Shown: positions 15,921 through 25,194 of the stretch, piece after piece
How the letters are laid out: every line of letters begins with the position of its first letter
Numbering within the stretch: the first letter of the stretch is position 1
Source of the DNA: Bacteroidota bacterium
GTDB lineage: Bacteria > Bacteroidota > Bacteroidia > Chitinophagales > Chitinophagaceae
Length of the DNA: 60,679 nucleotides
Assembly (NCBI GenBank): GCA_018268055.1
Contig: JAFDXF010000059.1
Location: forward strand, 1-60,679
Direction of reading: 5' to 3'
The notes under the pieces: generated by a model
Databases searched by the model: none
The model's input: only the letters and a program-made list of their open reading frames with translations
What the model was told of the DNA's origin: nothing
Made by a program: the position numbers and the translations under genes

Positions 15921-18302
15921 ATGAAGTTATTAAAAGCGATTGGCGTATTGCTGTTTCCTGTTTTCGCAGCTGCACAAGTGAATATCATTCCTGCTCCTTC
16001 TTCCATAGTAAAAGGCAATGGCAGTTTTGAATTAAATGCCGCTACAACGATTGTTGTTTACAATGGAGCAGATCAGGCTGCTGCGGATTATTTTAACAGC
16101 TACTTGCAACAATTTTATAACCTAAAATTAAAAACAAGCAATAAGGCTGAGTCCAACTTCATAAATTTCACAACACTACAATCTTTATTGCCGGGCAAAG
16201 AAGGCGCTTATTCATTACACGCAACGAATCAAAATATCTCTATTAACGGCCAAACCACTTCGGGAACATTTTATGGAATGCAAACACTCATTCAATTACT
16301 ACCGATACCATCAGAAAGCAAATCAACATCACAAAAAATAATTATACCGGAAGTAAATATCAACGATGCGCCAAGATTTAATTATCGTGGTGTACATTTA
16401 GATGTGAGTCGTCATTTCTTCTCCGTAGATTATATTAAAAAATATATTGACTTCATCGCTATGCATAAGATGAATTATTTTCATTGGCACTTAACAGATG
16501 ATCAAGGATGGCGTATTGAAATAAAAAAATATCCTTTACTCACTTCTATTGGTGGATGGAGAAACGGCACTATTATCGGCCATTATCCCGGCTCGGGTAA
16601 TGATAATATTCGCTATGGCGGATACTACACACAAGAGCAAGTAAAAGAGATTGTAGCGTATGCATCAGCACGCTACATCACTGTAATTCCGGAAATAGAA
16701 ATGCCCGGTCACGTATCTGCTGCTATTGCAGCATATCCCGAATTAAGTTGCTTTCCGGATGAGCCAACCTTTCAGTATTATCCTAAAGAATGTAAATGGG
16801 CAGGTGATACTAAAGGAAAACAAGTGCAACAAACCTTTGGCGTTTTTGACGACGTGTATTGCGCCGGAAAAGAAAACACTTTTACTTTTTTACAAAATGT
16901 AATAGATGAAGTGCTTTCACTTTTCCCTTCACGCTACATACATATTGGTGGTGATGAATGTCCGAAAGAAAACTGGAAACGCTGTCCACTTTGTCAAAAA
17001 AGAATGAAAGAAAATGGCTTGAAAGATGAACATGAATTGCAGAGTTATTTTATTCAACGAATGGAAAAATATATTAATGGAAAAGGAAGAAGTATCATAG
17101 GATGGGACGAAATTCTGGAAGGCGGATTAGCACCCAATGCAACGGTGATGAGTTGGCGTGGAGAAGAAGGCGGCATTGAGGCAGCAAAACAAAATCACGA
17201 TGTAGTGATGACTCCGGGCAGCCCACTTTATCTAAATCAATCTCAAAGCCCAAATGAAGATAGTGTAACACAAGGTGGCTATAATTCAATAGAGCAAGTT
17301 TATAAATATGACCCTGTTCCGTCTGTTCTAAATGCAGATCAAGCAAAGCATATTCTTGGTGCACAAGCCAATCTTTGGACAGAATATATTGCATACCCTT
17401 CAAAAGTTGAGTATATGCTTTTCCCACGACTGAGCGCAGCTAGCGAAGTTTTTTGGAGTACGAAAGAAAATAAAAATTGGGACACTTTTCAGCAACGTTT
17501 AAAAATACAGTTTGAGAGATATCGACTTTGGAAATGGAATTACAGCAGCGAATATTTTGCATTGCAACAATCAGTGCTACCATCTCCAAATCAAAACGGT
17601 GTAATATTTTCATTGAACAGCAATAACTCAGATGCTTTGGTTTGGGGCAACTTCTTAACGGATAAAACGAAAACACTTACAAGTAATCCTAATGCAAAAG
17701 CATATAAAGCTGCAAAATTAATCCCCATTAATAAAACAGGAAAATACTCATGGGTTGTTTTGAACAATTCAAATGTGACCGTAAATAAAAATTCAATTGT
17801 TTATACGCAAGCATTCTATATTAATAAAGCAACAGGCAAAAAAATTACGATTAACACTCCTATTGCAGAAAGATACCAAAGTGATGGGCCTTTCACTTTA
17901 GTAAACGGCATACAAGCGGAAAAAGGTTTTGCACAAGCAAAAGATTATCTTGGATTTAATGGAAATGATGGTGAAGCTGTGATAGATTTGGGAACACTTC
18001 AAACAATATCATCGATAACGGTTCATGCCTTAGACTCAAGAGCCTCGTGGATATACCAACCTTCAGGCATTGAAGTTTATTTTTCTTCAGACAATAAAAA
18101 TTATAACAAAGTAGGTTCGTCTAATGTGTTTATATTGACTAAAAAAGATACCGGAAATGGAGTTTTAAAGTTAGTATTGAAAAAGAAAGCAAAAACACAA
18201 TTTGTAAAAGTACTGGTAAAGAATTTTGGCCAAATACCAGCAGGAAATCCCGGAGCAGGTAATAAAGCTTGGTTATTTTTAGATGAAATCGAAGTACAGT
18301 AA
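15921..18302 (+). CDS. Beta-N-acetylhexosaminidase, GH20
   Basis: 793 residues with a signal peptide (MKLLKAIGVLLFPVFAAAQ), so exported to the periplasm or surface. Residues about 20-145 form the GH20b alpha/beta domain and 150-520 the catalytic barrel, with YRGVHLDVSRHFF, the HWHLTDDQGWRIEIKKYP strand and HIGGDECPK. Asp345-Glu346 is the substrate-assisted catalytic pair. The C-terminal 150 residues look like a GH20 C-terminal beta domain followed by a discoidin (F5/8C)-like carbohydrate-binding module (INGIQAEKGF, YNKVGSSNVF). It removes terminal GlcNAc/GalNAc from chitooligosaccharides, glycoproteins or murein fragments. The next gene, the NagB fusion, uses the downstream product, so the pair is a GlcNAc-recovery unit. 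Confidence 0.95.
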   Translation: MKLLKAIGVLLFPVFAAAQVNIIPAPSSIVKGNGSFELNAATTIVVYNGADQAAADYFNSYLQQFYNLKLKTSNKAESNFINFTTLQSLLPGKEGAYSLHATNQNISINGQTTSGTFYGMQTLIQLLPIPSESKSTSQKIIIPEVNINDAPRFNYRGVHLDVSRHFFSVDYIKKYIDFIAMHKMNYFHWHLTDDQGWRIEIKKYPLLTSIGGWRNGTIIGHYPGSGNDNIRYGGYYTQEQVKEIVAYASARYITVIPEIEMPGHVSAAIAAYPELSCFPDEPTFQYYPKECKWAGDTKGKQVQQTFGVFDDVYCAGKENTFTFLQNVIDEVLSLFPSRYIHIGGDECPKENWKRCPLCQKRMKENGLKDEHELQSYFIQRMEKYINGKGRSIIGWDEILEGGLAPNATVMSWRGEEGGIEAAKQNHDVVMTPGSPLYLNQSQSPNEDSVTQGGYNSIEQVYKYDPVPSVLNADQAKHILGAQANLWTEYIAYPSKVEYMLFPRLSAASEVFWSTKENKNWDTFQQRLKIQFERYRLWKWNYSSEYFALQQSVLPSPNQNGVIFSLNSNNSDALVWGNFLTDKTKTLTSNPNAKAYKAAKLIPINKTGKYSWVVLNNSNVTVNKNSIVYTQAFYINKATGKKITINTPIAERYQSDGPFTLVNGIQAEKGFAQAKDYLGFNGNDGEAVIDLGTLQTISSITVHALDSRASWIYQPSGIEVYFSSDNKNYNKVGSSNVFILTKKDTGNGVLKLVLKKKAKTQFVKVLVKNFGQIPAGNPGAGNKAWLFLDEIEVQ

Positions 18303-18373
18303 ACGTTTGTTCGTTTATTTCTTTGTTCAACTTGATTTTTAATTTTTTATCTTTAACGCTCAATAAACATGCA

Positions 18374-20317
18374 ATGGCAAAAAAGGTAATCGCAACAAAC
18401 AACGCTGACAGTTTTGAAAAAATACCGGTAAAAATATTCCCAAGCAATAAAGCAGGTTCTGAATTTGTTGCCAAACAAATGGCCGCATTTATTCGCGACA
18501 AGCAGAAGAAAAAAGAAAAATGTGTTTTAGGATTAGCAACAGGCTCATCACCCAAAAGTTTATATGCAGAGTTGGTAAGAATGCATAAAGAAGAGAAATT
18601 AAGTTTTAAAAATGTTATTGCATTTAATCTGGACGAATATTATCCTATTGATAATAATGCCTTACAAAGTTACAGCCGTTTTATGCGATCTCATTTATTT
18701 GACCATATTGACATTAATCCAAAGAACATTCATATTCCCAACGGCGAAGTTTCAAAAGAACATATCAAAGAACATTGCAAGGAATATGAACAGAAGATAA
18801 AAGATGCAGGTGGAATAGATTTACAAATCCTTGGAATTGGAAATAACGGACACATCGGATTCAATGAACCGGGTTCCAGCATCTACTCTAAAACTAGATT
18901 GATTACGTTGGATAATTCCACACGAATAGCCAACTCTTACGAATTTGCAAATATCTCAGATGTTCCAAGACAAGCAATAACGATGGGCATCAGCACAATT
19001 TTACAATCTAAAAAAGTAATCTTGATGGCTTGGGGCAGTGCAAAAGCACCGGTTATCAGAAAAGCAGTAGAAGATGATGAAACAGAACAAGTACCTGCTT
19101 CTCTTTTGCAAAATCATGATGATGTAACATTTGTTGTAGATGAAAATGCCGCTGCAGAACTAACCCGAAATAAATCACCCTGGCTCACCGGTGATTGTGA
19201 ATGGACATCTAAGATGGTGAAAAAGGCCGTAGTGAATATGGCTTTAAAATTAAAGAAGCCTATTTTAAGTCTCACGAATACCGATTACAACGAATACGGA
19301 TTAAGCGATTTATTAGTTGAAAAAGGAGATGCTTACGAAGTTAATTTAGATGTTTATTATATGCTGAGAGATAGCATAACCGGCTGGCCGGGTGGAAAGC
19401 CTAATGCAAATCTTCCTAAACATCCTGAACGCTCTATTCCTTATCCAAAAAGAGTAGTCATCTTCTCCCCCCACCCCGATGATGATATTATCAGTATGGG
19501 TGGTACATTTCAACGCTTGCACGATCAAGGGCATGATGTACATGTTGCCTATCAAACGAGCGGCAACATTGCAGTGACTGATGAATTTGTAACACGCTTT
19601 CTTGATTTTGCAGTTGGCTTCGAAGAAATAATTGGTATCAATACGATTAAATCAGTAAAAGTTTTAGATGATGCCAGAAGATTTCTTGCAAAAAAGAAAT
19701 CCAATCAAATGGATACACCACTTATTCGTTCTATCAAAGGCCTTATCAGACGAGGTGAAGCAAAAGCTACATGCCGCTATGTAGGACTTAAAGAAGAGAA
19801 TATACATTTTCAGAATTTGCCTTTTTACGAAACAGGTGCTATTGAAAAAAAACCAATGGGCGAAAAAGATGTAAAAATCACCATGGAATTATTGCGCCAA
19901 TTACAACCACAACAGGTTTATTGCGCCGGTGATTTTGCAGATCCTCATGGTACGCATATTGTTTGTTTTCAAGTTGTATTAGAAGCATTGAAGCGATTGA
20001 AAAAAGAAGCAGACATTTCTGATAAGAGTGAATGGATAAACAACTGCTGGCTTTGGCTATATAAAGGTGCATGGCAAGAATGGAATATTGAAGAAATAGA
20101 AATGGCAATTCCTATGAGCCCTGATCAAGTGCTAAAAAAACGTTTTGGAATCTTTATACATCAATCACAAAAAGATATGGTGCCTTTTCAAGGAAGTGAT
20201 TCCAGAGAGTTTTGGCAACGAGCGGAAGAAAGAAATGCAGCTACCGCTGCTCTTTATGCCGATTTGGGATTAACGCATTATGCAGCAATGGAAGCATTTG
20301 TGCGCTATCATTATTAG
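18374..20317 (+). CDS. nagB: Glucosamine-6-phosphate deaminase fused to PIG-L-like domain
   Basis: 647 residues from the ATG at 18374, far longer than the roughly 260 of simple NagB. Residues about 20-280 are the deaminase: ATGSSPKSLY, FNLDEYYPI, GIGNNGHIGFNEPGSS (active-site His and Glu present). It converts glucosamine-6-phosphate to fructose-6-phosphate and ammonia. From about residue 360 a PIG-L/LmbE-like domain follows, with VVIFSPHPDDDIISMGGT and DPHGTHIV, both metal-binding motifs of GlcNAc deacetylases. Its last acidic residue is Asp where Glu is usual. Long two-domain NagB proteins are a known form in Bacteroidota; the tail's role is not established. It starts 71 bp after the hexosaminidase stop and overlaps glnS tail-to-tail by 4 bp. 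Confidence 0.93.
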   Translation: MAKKVIATNNADSFEKIPVKIFPSNKAGSEFVAKQMAAFIRDKQKKKEKCVLGLATGSSPKSLYAELVRMHKEEKLSFKNVIAFNLDEYYPIDNNALQSYSRFMRSHLFDHIDINPKNIHIPNGEVSKEHIKEHCKEYEQKIKDAGGIDLQILGIGNNGHIGFNEPGSSIYSKTRLITLDNSTRIANSYEFANISDVPRQAITMGISTILQSKKVILMAWGSAKAPVIRKAVEDDETEQVPASLLQNHDDVTFVVDENAAAELTRNKSPWLTGDCEWTSKMVKKAVVNMALKLKKPILSLTNTDYNEYGLSDLLVEKGDAYEVNLDVYYMLRDSITGWPGGKPNANLPKHPERSIPYPKRVVIFSPHPDDDIISMGGTFQRLHDQGHDVHVAYQTSGNIAVTDEFVTRFLDFAVGFEEIIGINTIKSVKVLDDARRFLAKKKSNQMDTPLIRSIKGLIRRGEAKATCRYVGLKEENIHFQNLPFYETGAIEKKPMGEKDVKITMELLRQLQPQQVYCAGDFADPHGTHIVCFQVVLEALKRLKKEADISDKSEWINNCWLWLYKGAWQEWNIEEIEMAIPMSPDQVLKKRFGIFIHQSQKDMVPFQGSDSREFWQRAEERNAATAALYADLGLTHYAAMEAFVRYHY

Positions 20318-21975
20318 TGTGCAGGTTTCCAACCGTCTTTCAATCCTACTGTCTTGTTAAAGATTAGCTTTTCAGATGTTGCATCTGTATCTAAGCAGTA
20401 ATACCCTTTGCGTATAAACTGAAATTTCTCAGCTATTGAACTTTCTGTTAATGCCGGCTCCGCATAAGCTGTAACAATATTCAATGATACCGGATTGATA
20501 TAATCTTTAAAATCACCATCCTCAGAAGAAGGGTTTTCAACTTTAAATAAACGGTCATATTCCCGAACCTCCGCTTCTATTGCATCTTTTGCACTCACCC
20601 AATGCAGTGTACCTTTTACATTGATACCACTTGTATCGCTGCCACTTTTACTTTCGGGTATGTAAGTACAATGCAACTCAACAATATTTCCATTATTATC
20701 TTTAATCACTTCTTCGCACTTGATGATGTACGCACTTTTTAAACGTACCATTTGTCCCGGAGCTAAACGAAAATATTTTTTTGGCGGATTTTCCATAAAA
20801 TCTTCTTGCTCAATCAACAACTCACGACCAAAAGGAATCTTCCTCTTCCCTCCATTCGGATCTTCAGGATTATTTTCAGATTCAAGCCATTCTCCATCGC
20901 CTGAATAATTGGACAACACAACTTTTAATGGATGAAAAACTACCATTCTACGCAATGCAATTTTATTCAAATGCTCTCGTACACAAAACTCCAATAAGCC
21001 AACGTCCACAATATTTTCCCTTTTGGCAATCCCTATTCGGTCACAAAACTCACGAATACTTTCAGCTGTATAACCTCTTCTGCGCATACCACTTATGGTT
21101 GGCATTCTCGGATCATCCCATCCTGTTACATGCTTTTCTGTAACCAATTGTAGTAATTTACGCTTACTGGTAACAGTATAATTTATATTTCTTCTTGCAA
21201 ATTCATATTGATGCGATGGATAGATTTCCAATTTCTCAATAAGCCAGTTGTATAATTCGCGGTGAGGCACAAATTCTAAAGTGCATATAGAATGCGACAC
21301 CGTTTCAATAGAATCACTTTGGCCGTGAGCCATATCATACATCGGGTAGATGCACCACTTATCTCCGGTGCGGTGATGATGTGCGTGTTTGATACGATAT
21401 AAAATCGGATCACGCATCAGCATATTGATGTGTGCCATATCAATCTTTGCCCTCAATGTTCTACTACCATCCGAAAACTCACCGTTCTTCATTCGGGTGA
21501 ATAAATCAAGATTTTCTTCTATAGAACGGTTTCTATACAAACTATTTTTACCGGCTTCTGTAGGTGTCCCTTTCATAGAAGCTATTTCATCGCTCGTGCT
21601 GTCATCCACATAAGCCAATCCTTTCTGAATTAACTTTAAAGCATATTCATACAATGTATCAAAATAATCAGAAGCATATAATTCATTCTTCCATTCAAAA
21701 CCAAGCCAGCGAATGTCCGCTTTAATACTTTCTACATATTCTGTGTCTTCCGTTACCGGATTGGTATCATCAAAACGAAGATTAGTGTAGCCAGGATATT
21801 TTTTGGTCAAACCAAAATTCAAACAGATACTTGAAGCATGTCCAATATGTAAATATCCGTTTGGCTCCGGCGGAAAGCGGGCAATGATTTGTTGATATTT
21901 CCCTGCTGCCAAATCAGCTTCAATTATTTCTTCTAAAAAATTGAGTTGTTCTTCGTTTTTGATTTCTTCTGTCAT
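20314..21975 (-). CDS. glnS: Glutamine--tRNA ligase
   Basis: 553 residues, normal for GlnRS. The class I HIGH signature is FPPEPNGYLHIGHASSIC, and the KMSKS counterpart is VTSKRKLLQLV. The GlnRS/GluRS insertion with MYDMAHGQSDSIETVSHSICTLEF is present, then the two C-terminal anticodon-binding beta-barrels from about residue 340. It charges tRNA-Gln in the cytoplasm, so this organism has direct glutaminylation rather than relying only on GatCAB. The gene stands alone behind its own -7 box and ends inside the last codons of the convergent nagB fusion (4-bp overlap). Confidence 0.97.
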   Translation of the reverse strand: MTEEIKNEEQLNFLEEIIEADLAAGKYQQIIARFPPEPNGYLHIGHASSICLNFGLTKKYPGYTNLRFDDTNPVTEDTEYVESIKADIRWLGFEWKNELYASDYFDTLYEYALKLIQKGLAYVDDSTSDEIASMKGTPTEAGKNSLYRNRSIEENLDLFTRMKNGEFSDGSRTLRAKIDMAHINMLMRDPILYRIKHAHHHRTGDKWCIYPMYDMAHGQSDSIETVSHSICTLEFVPHRELYNWLIEKLEIYPSHQYEFARRNINYTVTSKRKLLQLVTEKHVTGWDDPRMPTISGMRRRGYTAESIREFCDRIGIAKRENIVDVGLLEFCVREHLNKIALRRMVVFHPLKVVLSNYSGDGEWLESENNPEDPNGGKRKIPFGRELLIEQEDFMENPPKKYFRLAPGQMVRLKSAYIIKCEEVIKDNNGNIVELHCTYIPESKSGSDTSGINVKGTLHWVSAKDAIEAEVREYDRLFKVENPSSEDGDFKDYINPVSLNIVTAYAEPALTESSIAEKFQFIRKGYYCLDTDATSEKLIFNKTVGLKDGWKPAH

Positions 21976-21982
21976 AAGTCGG

Positions 21983-21990
21983 CAAAGTTA
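21983..21990 (-). promoter_or_regulatory. -7 box of glnS
   Basis: On the minus strand TAACTTTG (consensus TAnnTTTG) ends 8 nt before the glnS ATG, so the mRNA leader would be only a few nucleotides long. No clear -33 TTG lies 19-21 bp upstream. Confidence 0.45.
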
Positions 21991-22059
21991 AACATTCATT
22001 TTCAGTCTTAAGAATTACTTGTTGTATGTATATTGATTAAAAAACAGAAAAATTTTATT

Positions 22060-22104
22060 TGTGACCGGTGTCACATTAATTCTTTTGAGACAAATTTAGC
22101 TTTG
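22060..22104 (+). promoter_or_regulatory. Crp/Fnr-type site with -7 box for OsmC gene
   Basis: TGTGACCGGTGTCACA (22060-22075) is a perfect TGTGA-N6-TCACA palindrome, the classical half-site pair of the Crp/Fnr superfamily. A consensus -7 box TAGCTTTG (22097-22104) follows, and there is no TTG at the -33 position. The centre of the palindrome lies about 41-43 bp before the expected start of transcription, the class II activator position. Confidence 0.65.
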
Positions 22105-22120
22105 CGCTAAACAAATTATT

Positions 22121-22576
22121 ATGGAACCACATATTTATAACGTAAATATCAACTGGACAAAAGATCGTCAAGGCATCATGTGCTCACCGGAGTTGAATGC
22201 AGAAACGCAAAGCCAACCGGGTTGTATCGAAGTAGCCACACCGCCTCCCTTTCCAAAAGGCATTCCGGGCATCTGGTCGCCGGAGCATTTATTTACTGCT
22301 GCTGTGGGCAGTTGTTTGATGACCACTTTTTTGGCTATTGCAGAAAACTCAAAATTAGATTTCACAACCTTTAGCTGTAATGCAAAAGGAAAATTGGAAC
22401 AGATTGATGGCAAATTTTTAATGACTGAAGTACTATTAGAGCCTACTGTCGTTATCCCGAATGAAAAAGATAAGGAAAGAGCAGAAAGAATATTGCAAAA
22501 ATCGGAAGTAGCTTGTCTTATTTCAAATTCGATAAAAGCAAAGGTGCTAATGCAGCCGAATATAATTATTGCCTAA
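22121..22576 (+). CDS. OsmC family protein
   Basis: 151 residues. The two family cysteines are in place: AAVGSCLMTTFLAIAE (helix Cys) and SEVACLISNSIK (second Cys), as in OsmC/Ohr thiol peroxidases. The segment between them and the shorter N-terminal arm (WSPEHLFTAAVGSC) fit the YhfA/OsmC-like branch better than Ohr. Such proteins reduce organic hydroperoxides or related electrophiles in the cytoplasm. It is a single gene. Its promoter carries a perfect Crp/Fnr-like palindrome at an activating position, suggesting that expression answers to redox, oxygen, nitric oxide or a nucleotide signal (inference). Confidence 0.9.
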   Translation: MEPHIYNVNINWTKDRQGIMCSPELNAETQSQPGCIEVATPPPFPKGIPGIWSPEHLFTAAVGSCLMTTFLAIAENSKLDFTTFSCNAKGKLEQIDGKFLMTEVLLEPTVVIPNEKDKERAERILQKSEVACLISNSIKAKVLMQPNIIIA

Positions 22577-22601
22577 TTTTATTCATATTTTATTTTAATC
22601 T

Positions 22602-22623
22602 GTAAAGTAACACTGCACTTTAC
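22602..22623. terminator. Hairpin between convergent osmC-family gene and folB
   Basis: GTAAAGT and ACTTTAC form a 7-bp stem around the loop AACACTGC, followed by TGTTTT on the plus strand. It lies between the converging stops at 22576 and 22697. The A-U-rich stem makes it only a candidate. Confidence 0.4.
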
Positions 22624-22696
22624 TGTTTTAAAAGTAATAGATAAAAGGACAAAAACCAATTCCTATTATTTCAAGAGGAATGTACACTCCTTGTCA

Positions 22697-23062
22697 TTAA
22701 TGATACACACTTCTATATTTTACCGATGATGAACCTTCAAATTGAACAATCGGAACAGTTAATTTTTCAATAGAGATTTCAATTTCTTTCACTATTGGAA
22801 AGGTTTCGTGTACAAGCTCCGCCACTTCCATTACAAAAGTTTCTAAAAGTGCTCTGGGCTTTTTCATTTCTTCACTTATCAACTGATACAACTTTCCATA
22901 ATCAGGTGTGTGATTTATGTCTTCAACTATTATTTTCTCCGGCATATAGGATACCGAAAGTTGAACATAAAACTCATTGCCGATTTTTTTCTCTTCAGGA
23001 AATAATCCATGATAAGCATGAAATCGAAGATTGTTTAATGATATGGTCAGTAGTTTTTCCAA
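22697..23062 (-). CDS. folB: Dihydroneopterin aldolase
   Basis: 121 residues, the usual length. The N-terminal ISLNNLRFHAYHGLFPEEKKIGNEFYVQ carries the family's AYHG-E core, where the Glu contacts the pterin. IEDINHTPDYGKLYQLI and a late Lys (SIEKLTVPI, the catalytic Lys region) also fit. It converts 7,8-dihydroneopterin to 6-hydroxymethyl-dihydropterin in folate synthesis. It begins 9 bp after the trxB stop, so it is co-transcribed with trxB. No other folate gene is in the window. Confidence 0.93.
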   Translation of the reverse strand: MEKLLTISLNNLRFHAYHGLFPEEKKIGNEFYVQLSVSYMPEKIIVEDINHTPDYGKLYQLISEEMKKPRALLETFVMEVAELVHETFPIVKEIEISIEKLTVPIVQFEGSSSVKYRSVYH

Positions 23063-23071
23063 TTTGAAATT

Positions 23072-24004
23072 TTAGTGAAGTCCTTTTGCGCCTAAATATC
23101 GCTCTGCATCCAATGCGGCCATACATCCGCTGCCTGCTGCTGTTACTGCTTGACGGTAATTTTTATCCTGCACATCACCGGCAGCAAACACACCTTCTAC
23201 ATTTGTTTTTGTAGTTCCGGAAATAGTTTTAATATAACCCACTTCATCCATTTCCAAAACTCCTTTGAATATATCTGAATTAGGTTGATGTCCGATTGCT
23301 ACAAAAAATCCATGAACAGGGATTTCTGTCTTTTCGCCTGTTTGATTGTTTTTAATTCGAACAGCAGTTACTGTTTTATCTCCAATTATTTCTTCCGTAT
23401 CGGCGTTCCAATACACTTTTATATTTGGAGTATTGAGTACTCTATCCTGCATCACCTTACTGGCTCGCATTTCATTGCGGCGCACTATCATGTGTACGTT
23501 GGTACAAAGTTTTGACAAATACAATGCCTCTTCTGCAGCAGTATCTCCTGCGCCTACAATGGCTACTTCTTTCCCTCTGAAGAAAAACCCATCACATACA
23601 GCACAGGCACTCACACCAAAGCCATTCAAACGCTTTTCACTTTCCAATCCTAACCACTTAGCCGAAGCACCCGTTGCAATAATTACAGAATCCGCTTCAA
23701 TCCATTTCTCTTCATCTATTTCCACTTTATGCGGATGCGAGGAAAAATCAACTTTTGTAGCCAATCCATAGCGAATATCGGCACCCATTCTCACTGCTTG
23801 TTTTTCAAAATCCACCATCATTTGCGGGCCTTGTACTCCTTCAGGATAGCCGGGATAGTTCTCCACTTCAGTAGTTGTTGTCAACTGTCCTCCGGGCTGG
23901 ATACCTTGATACAAAACCGGTTTTAAATTTGCACGTGAAGCATAAATAGCTGCAGTATATCCTGCAGGACCTGAACCAATAATCAAACAGTGTACTCTTT
24001 CCAT
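23072..24004 (-). CDS. trxB: Thioredoxin-disulfide reductase
   Basis: 310 residues, standard for low-Mr bacterial TrxR. FAD-binding CLIIGSGPAGYTAAIYASRA at the N-terminus, the redox-active CAVC in GVSACAVCDGFFFRGK, the NADPH-binding VAIVGAGDTAAEEA, and the final GVFAAGDVQDKNYRQAVTAAGSG are all present. It reduces thioredoxin with NADPH in the cytoplasm. It has its own -7 box (24033-24040) and is followed after 9 bp by folB. Confidence 0.97.
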   Translation of the reverse strand: MERVHCLIIGSGPAGYTAAIYASRANLKPVLYQGIQPGGQLTTTTEVENYPGYPEGVQGPQMMVDFEKQAVRMGADIRYGLATKVDFSSHPHKVEIDEEKWIEADSVIIATGASAKWLGLESEKRLNGFGVSACAVCDGFFFRGKEVAIVGAGDTAAEEALYLSKLCTNVHMIVRRNEMRASKVMQDRVLNTPNIKVYWNADTEEIIGDKTVTAVRIKNNQTGEKTEIPVHGFFVAIGHQPNSDIFKGVLEMDEVGYIKTISGTTKTNVEGVFAAGDVQDKNYRQAVTAAGSGCMAALDAERYLGAKGLH

Positions 24005-24032
24005 AGCGTATTTTAAATATTTTATTTGCTGT

Positions 24033-24040
24033 CAAAAATA
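24033..24040 (-). promoter_or_regulatory. -7 box of trxB-folB
   Basis: On the minus strand TATTTTTG matches TAnnTTTG. Transcription would start near 24027, about 23 nt before the trxB ATG. A TTG exists 15 bp upstream, shorter than the usual 19-21 bp. Confidence 0.45.
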
Positions 24041-24189
24041 ACACTAAAATAGGTGCAATATTGTAACCAATGTAACGAGTGAATAAATTGATTGCTTTTA
24101 AATATTTACTTCGGAATTAACCAATACATAAATTTGGACGTTCACACACCTGTTAATGATAAAAATTAAATACTATGTACACTTTCCCT

Positions 24190-25152
24190 CTACAATGTCT
24201 TCTTTTTAAGATATGAATAAGCCCAAGCAGTAACAGGAAAAATCAAAATAGCAAAAAAGCTATATCCATTACTTGTTATTGCAAATAATATAAAGCTTAT
24301 GAGCAACACAAATATTGGATAAACAAGTGCCAATACGCCCAACATTACAGAATCAAAATGTCCGGTTTCCTTTACACGTTTTTTTACAAATGTTTTCACG
24401 AGCAAATAAAATGGAGCATTTATAATCAATCCGATTGCAGCAGGCAATAGTAATAGTAACTGTAAATACAAAGGCACCGAAAAACTTAATTTTCTTTTTT
24501 GTTCCGCCTTATCCTTTGCTGAAATTTCAAAAACCAAATTTTGTAATTCATTTTGTAATTGTTGATTGAAGGCTAAATGCATTCTACCATCACTATCCCT
24601 CAGATTTATATGCTGCATTGTGATCATTGTACCAAAATTGATAAAAACATTTTTTCCAAATTTTTCAAATGAACTATAATTAATTCCCACAGGTAGCACC
24701 TTCAACGGAATGCCATCTTGCCAAGTGCTTATGGCCAATCGTGCAGTACCCTTTTTTAATGGTCGTAAATGCCATTCATTTTCACACAACCCTTCGCTGA
24801 AGATAAGTACCAAACCCTTTCGCTGAAATAATTCTTTGCAAGCAGCAAAAGTTGTATAGTTATGTTCCAAATTCTCTACTCCTTCTCGGGTACGAAATAC
24901 AGGCAACATATTTAATCGCTGAAGTATTTTTGCAAACGCTTTCTTTTTAAAAGCATCGCCCCTCGCTAATGACCAGATAGGTTTTTGAAATAAGACATCC
25001 AGAATGATTGCATCTAAAAAAGAATTGGGATGATTGGAAGCAATTAATAATGGGCCTTCCGTTTTCAAAACATCCGGCTTATTGATGAAGATATGAGGAC
25101 AAAATATTTTTAAGGATAGTCCTATCCAAAATTTAAGAAATGAATAAAGCAA
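24190..25152 (-). CDS. 1-acyl-glycerol-3-phosphate acyltransferase-like (PlsC) protein
   Basis: 320 residues. Motif I is SNHPNSFLDA, giving His-x5-Asp instead of the common His-x4-Asp. Motif II is MLPVFRTREGVENL. Motif III is LVLIFSEGLCENEWHLRPLKKGTARLA and motif IV LKVLPVGINYS. Two or three hydrophobic helices close the protein (LYLQLLLLLPAAIGLIINAPF and the C-terminus). It probably acylates a lysophospholipid at the inner membrane; the exact acceptor is uncertain. It lies 42 bp after the flavoprotein gene and is probably co-transcribed with it. Confidence 0.88.
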   Translation of the reverse strand: MLYSFLKFWIGLSLKIFCPHIFINKPDVLKTEGPLLIASNHPNSFLDAIILDVLFQKPIWSLARGDAFKKKAFAKILQRLNMLPVFRTREGVENLEHNYTTFAACKELFQRKGLVLIFSEGLCENEWHLRPLKKGTARLAISTWQDGIPLKVLPVGINYSSFEKFGKNVFINFGTMITMQHINLRDSDGRMHLAFNQQLQNELQNLVFEISAKDKAEQKRKLSFSVPLYLQLLLLLPAAIGLIINAPFYLLVKTFVKKRVKETGHFDSVMLGVLALVYPIFVLLISFILFAITSNGYSFFAILIFPVTAWAYSYLKKKTL

Positions 25153-25194
25153 GAAAATTTAGTTTAATGGAACAATATACAATTATTTAAAAAA

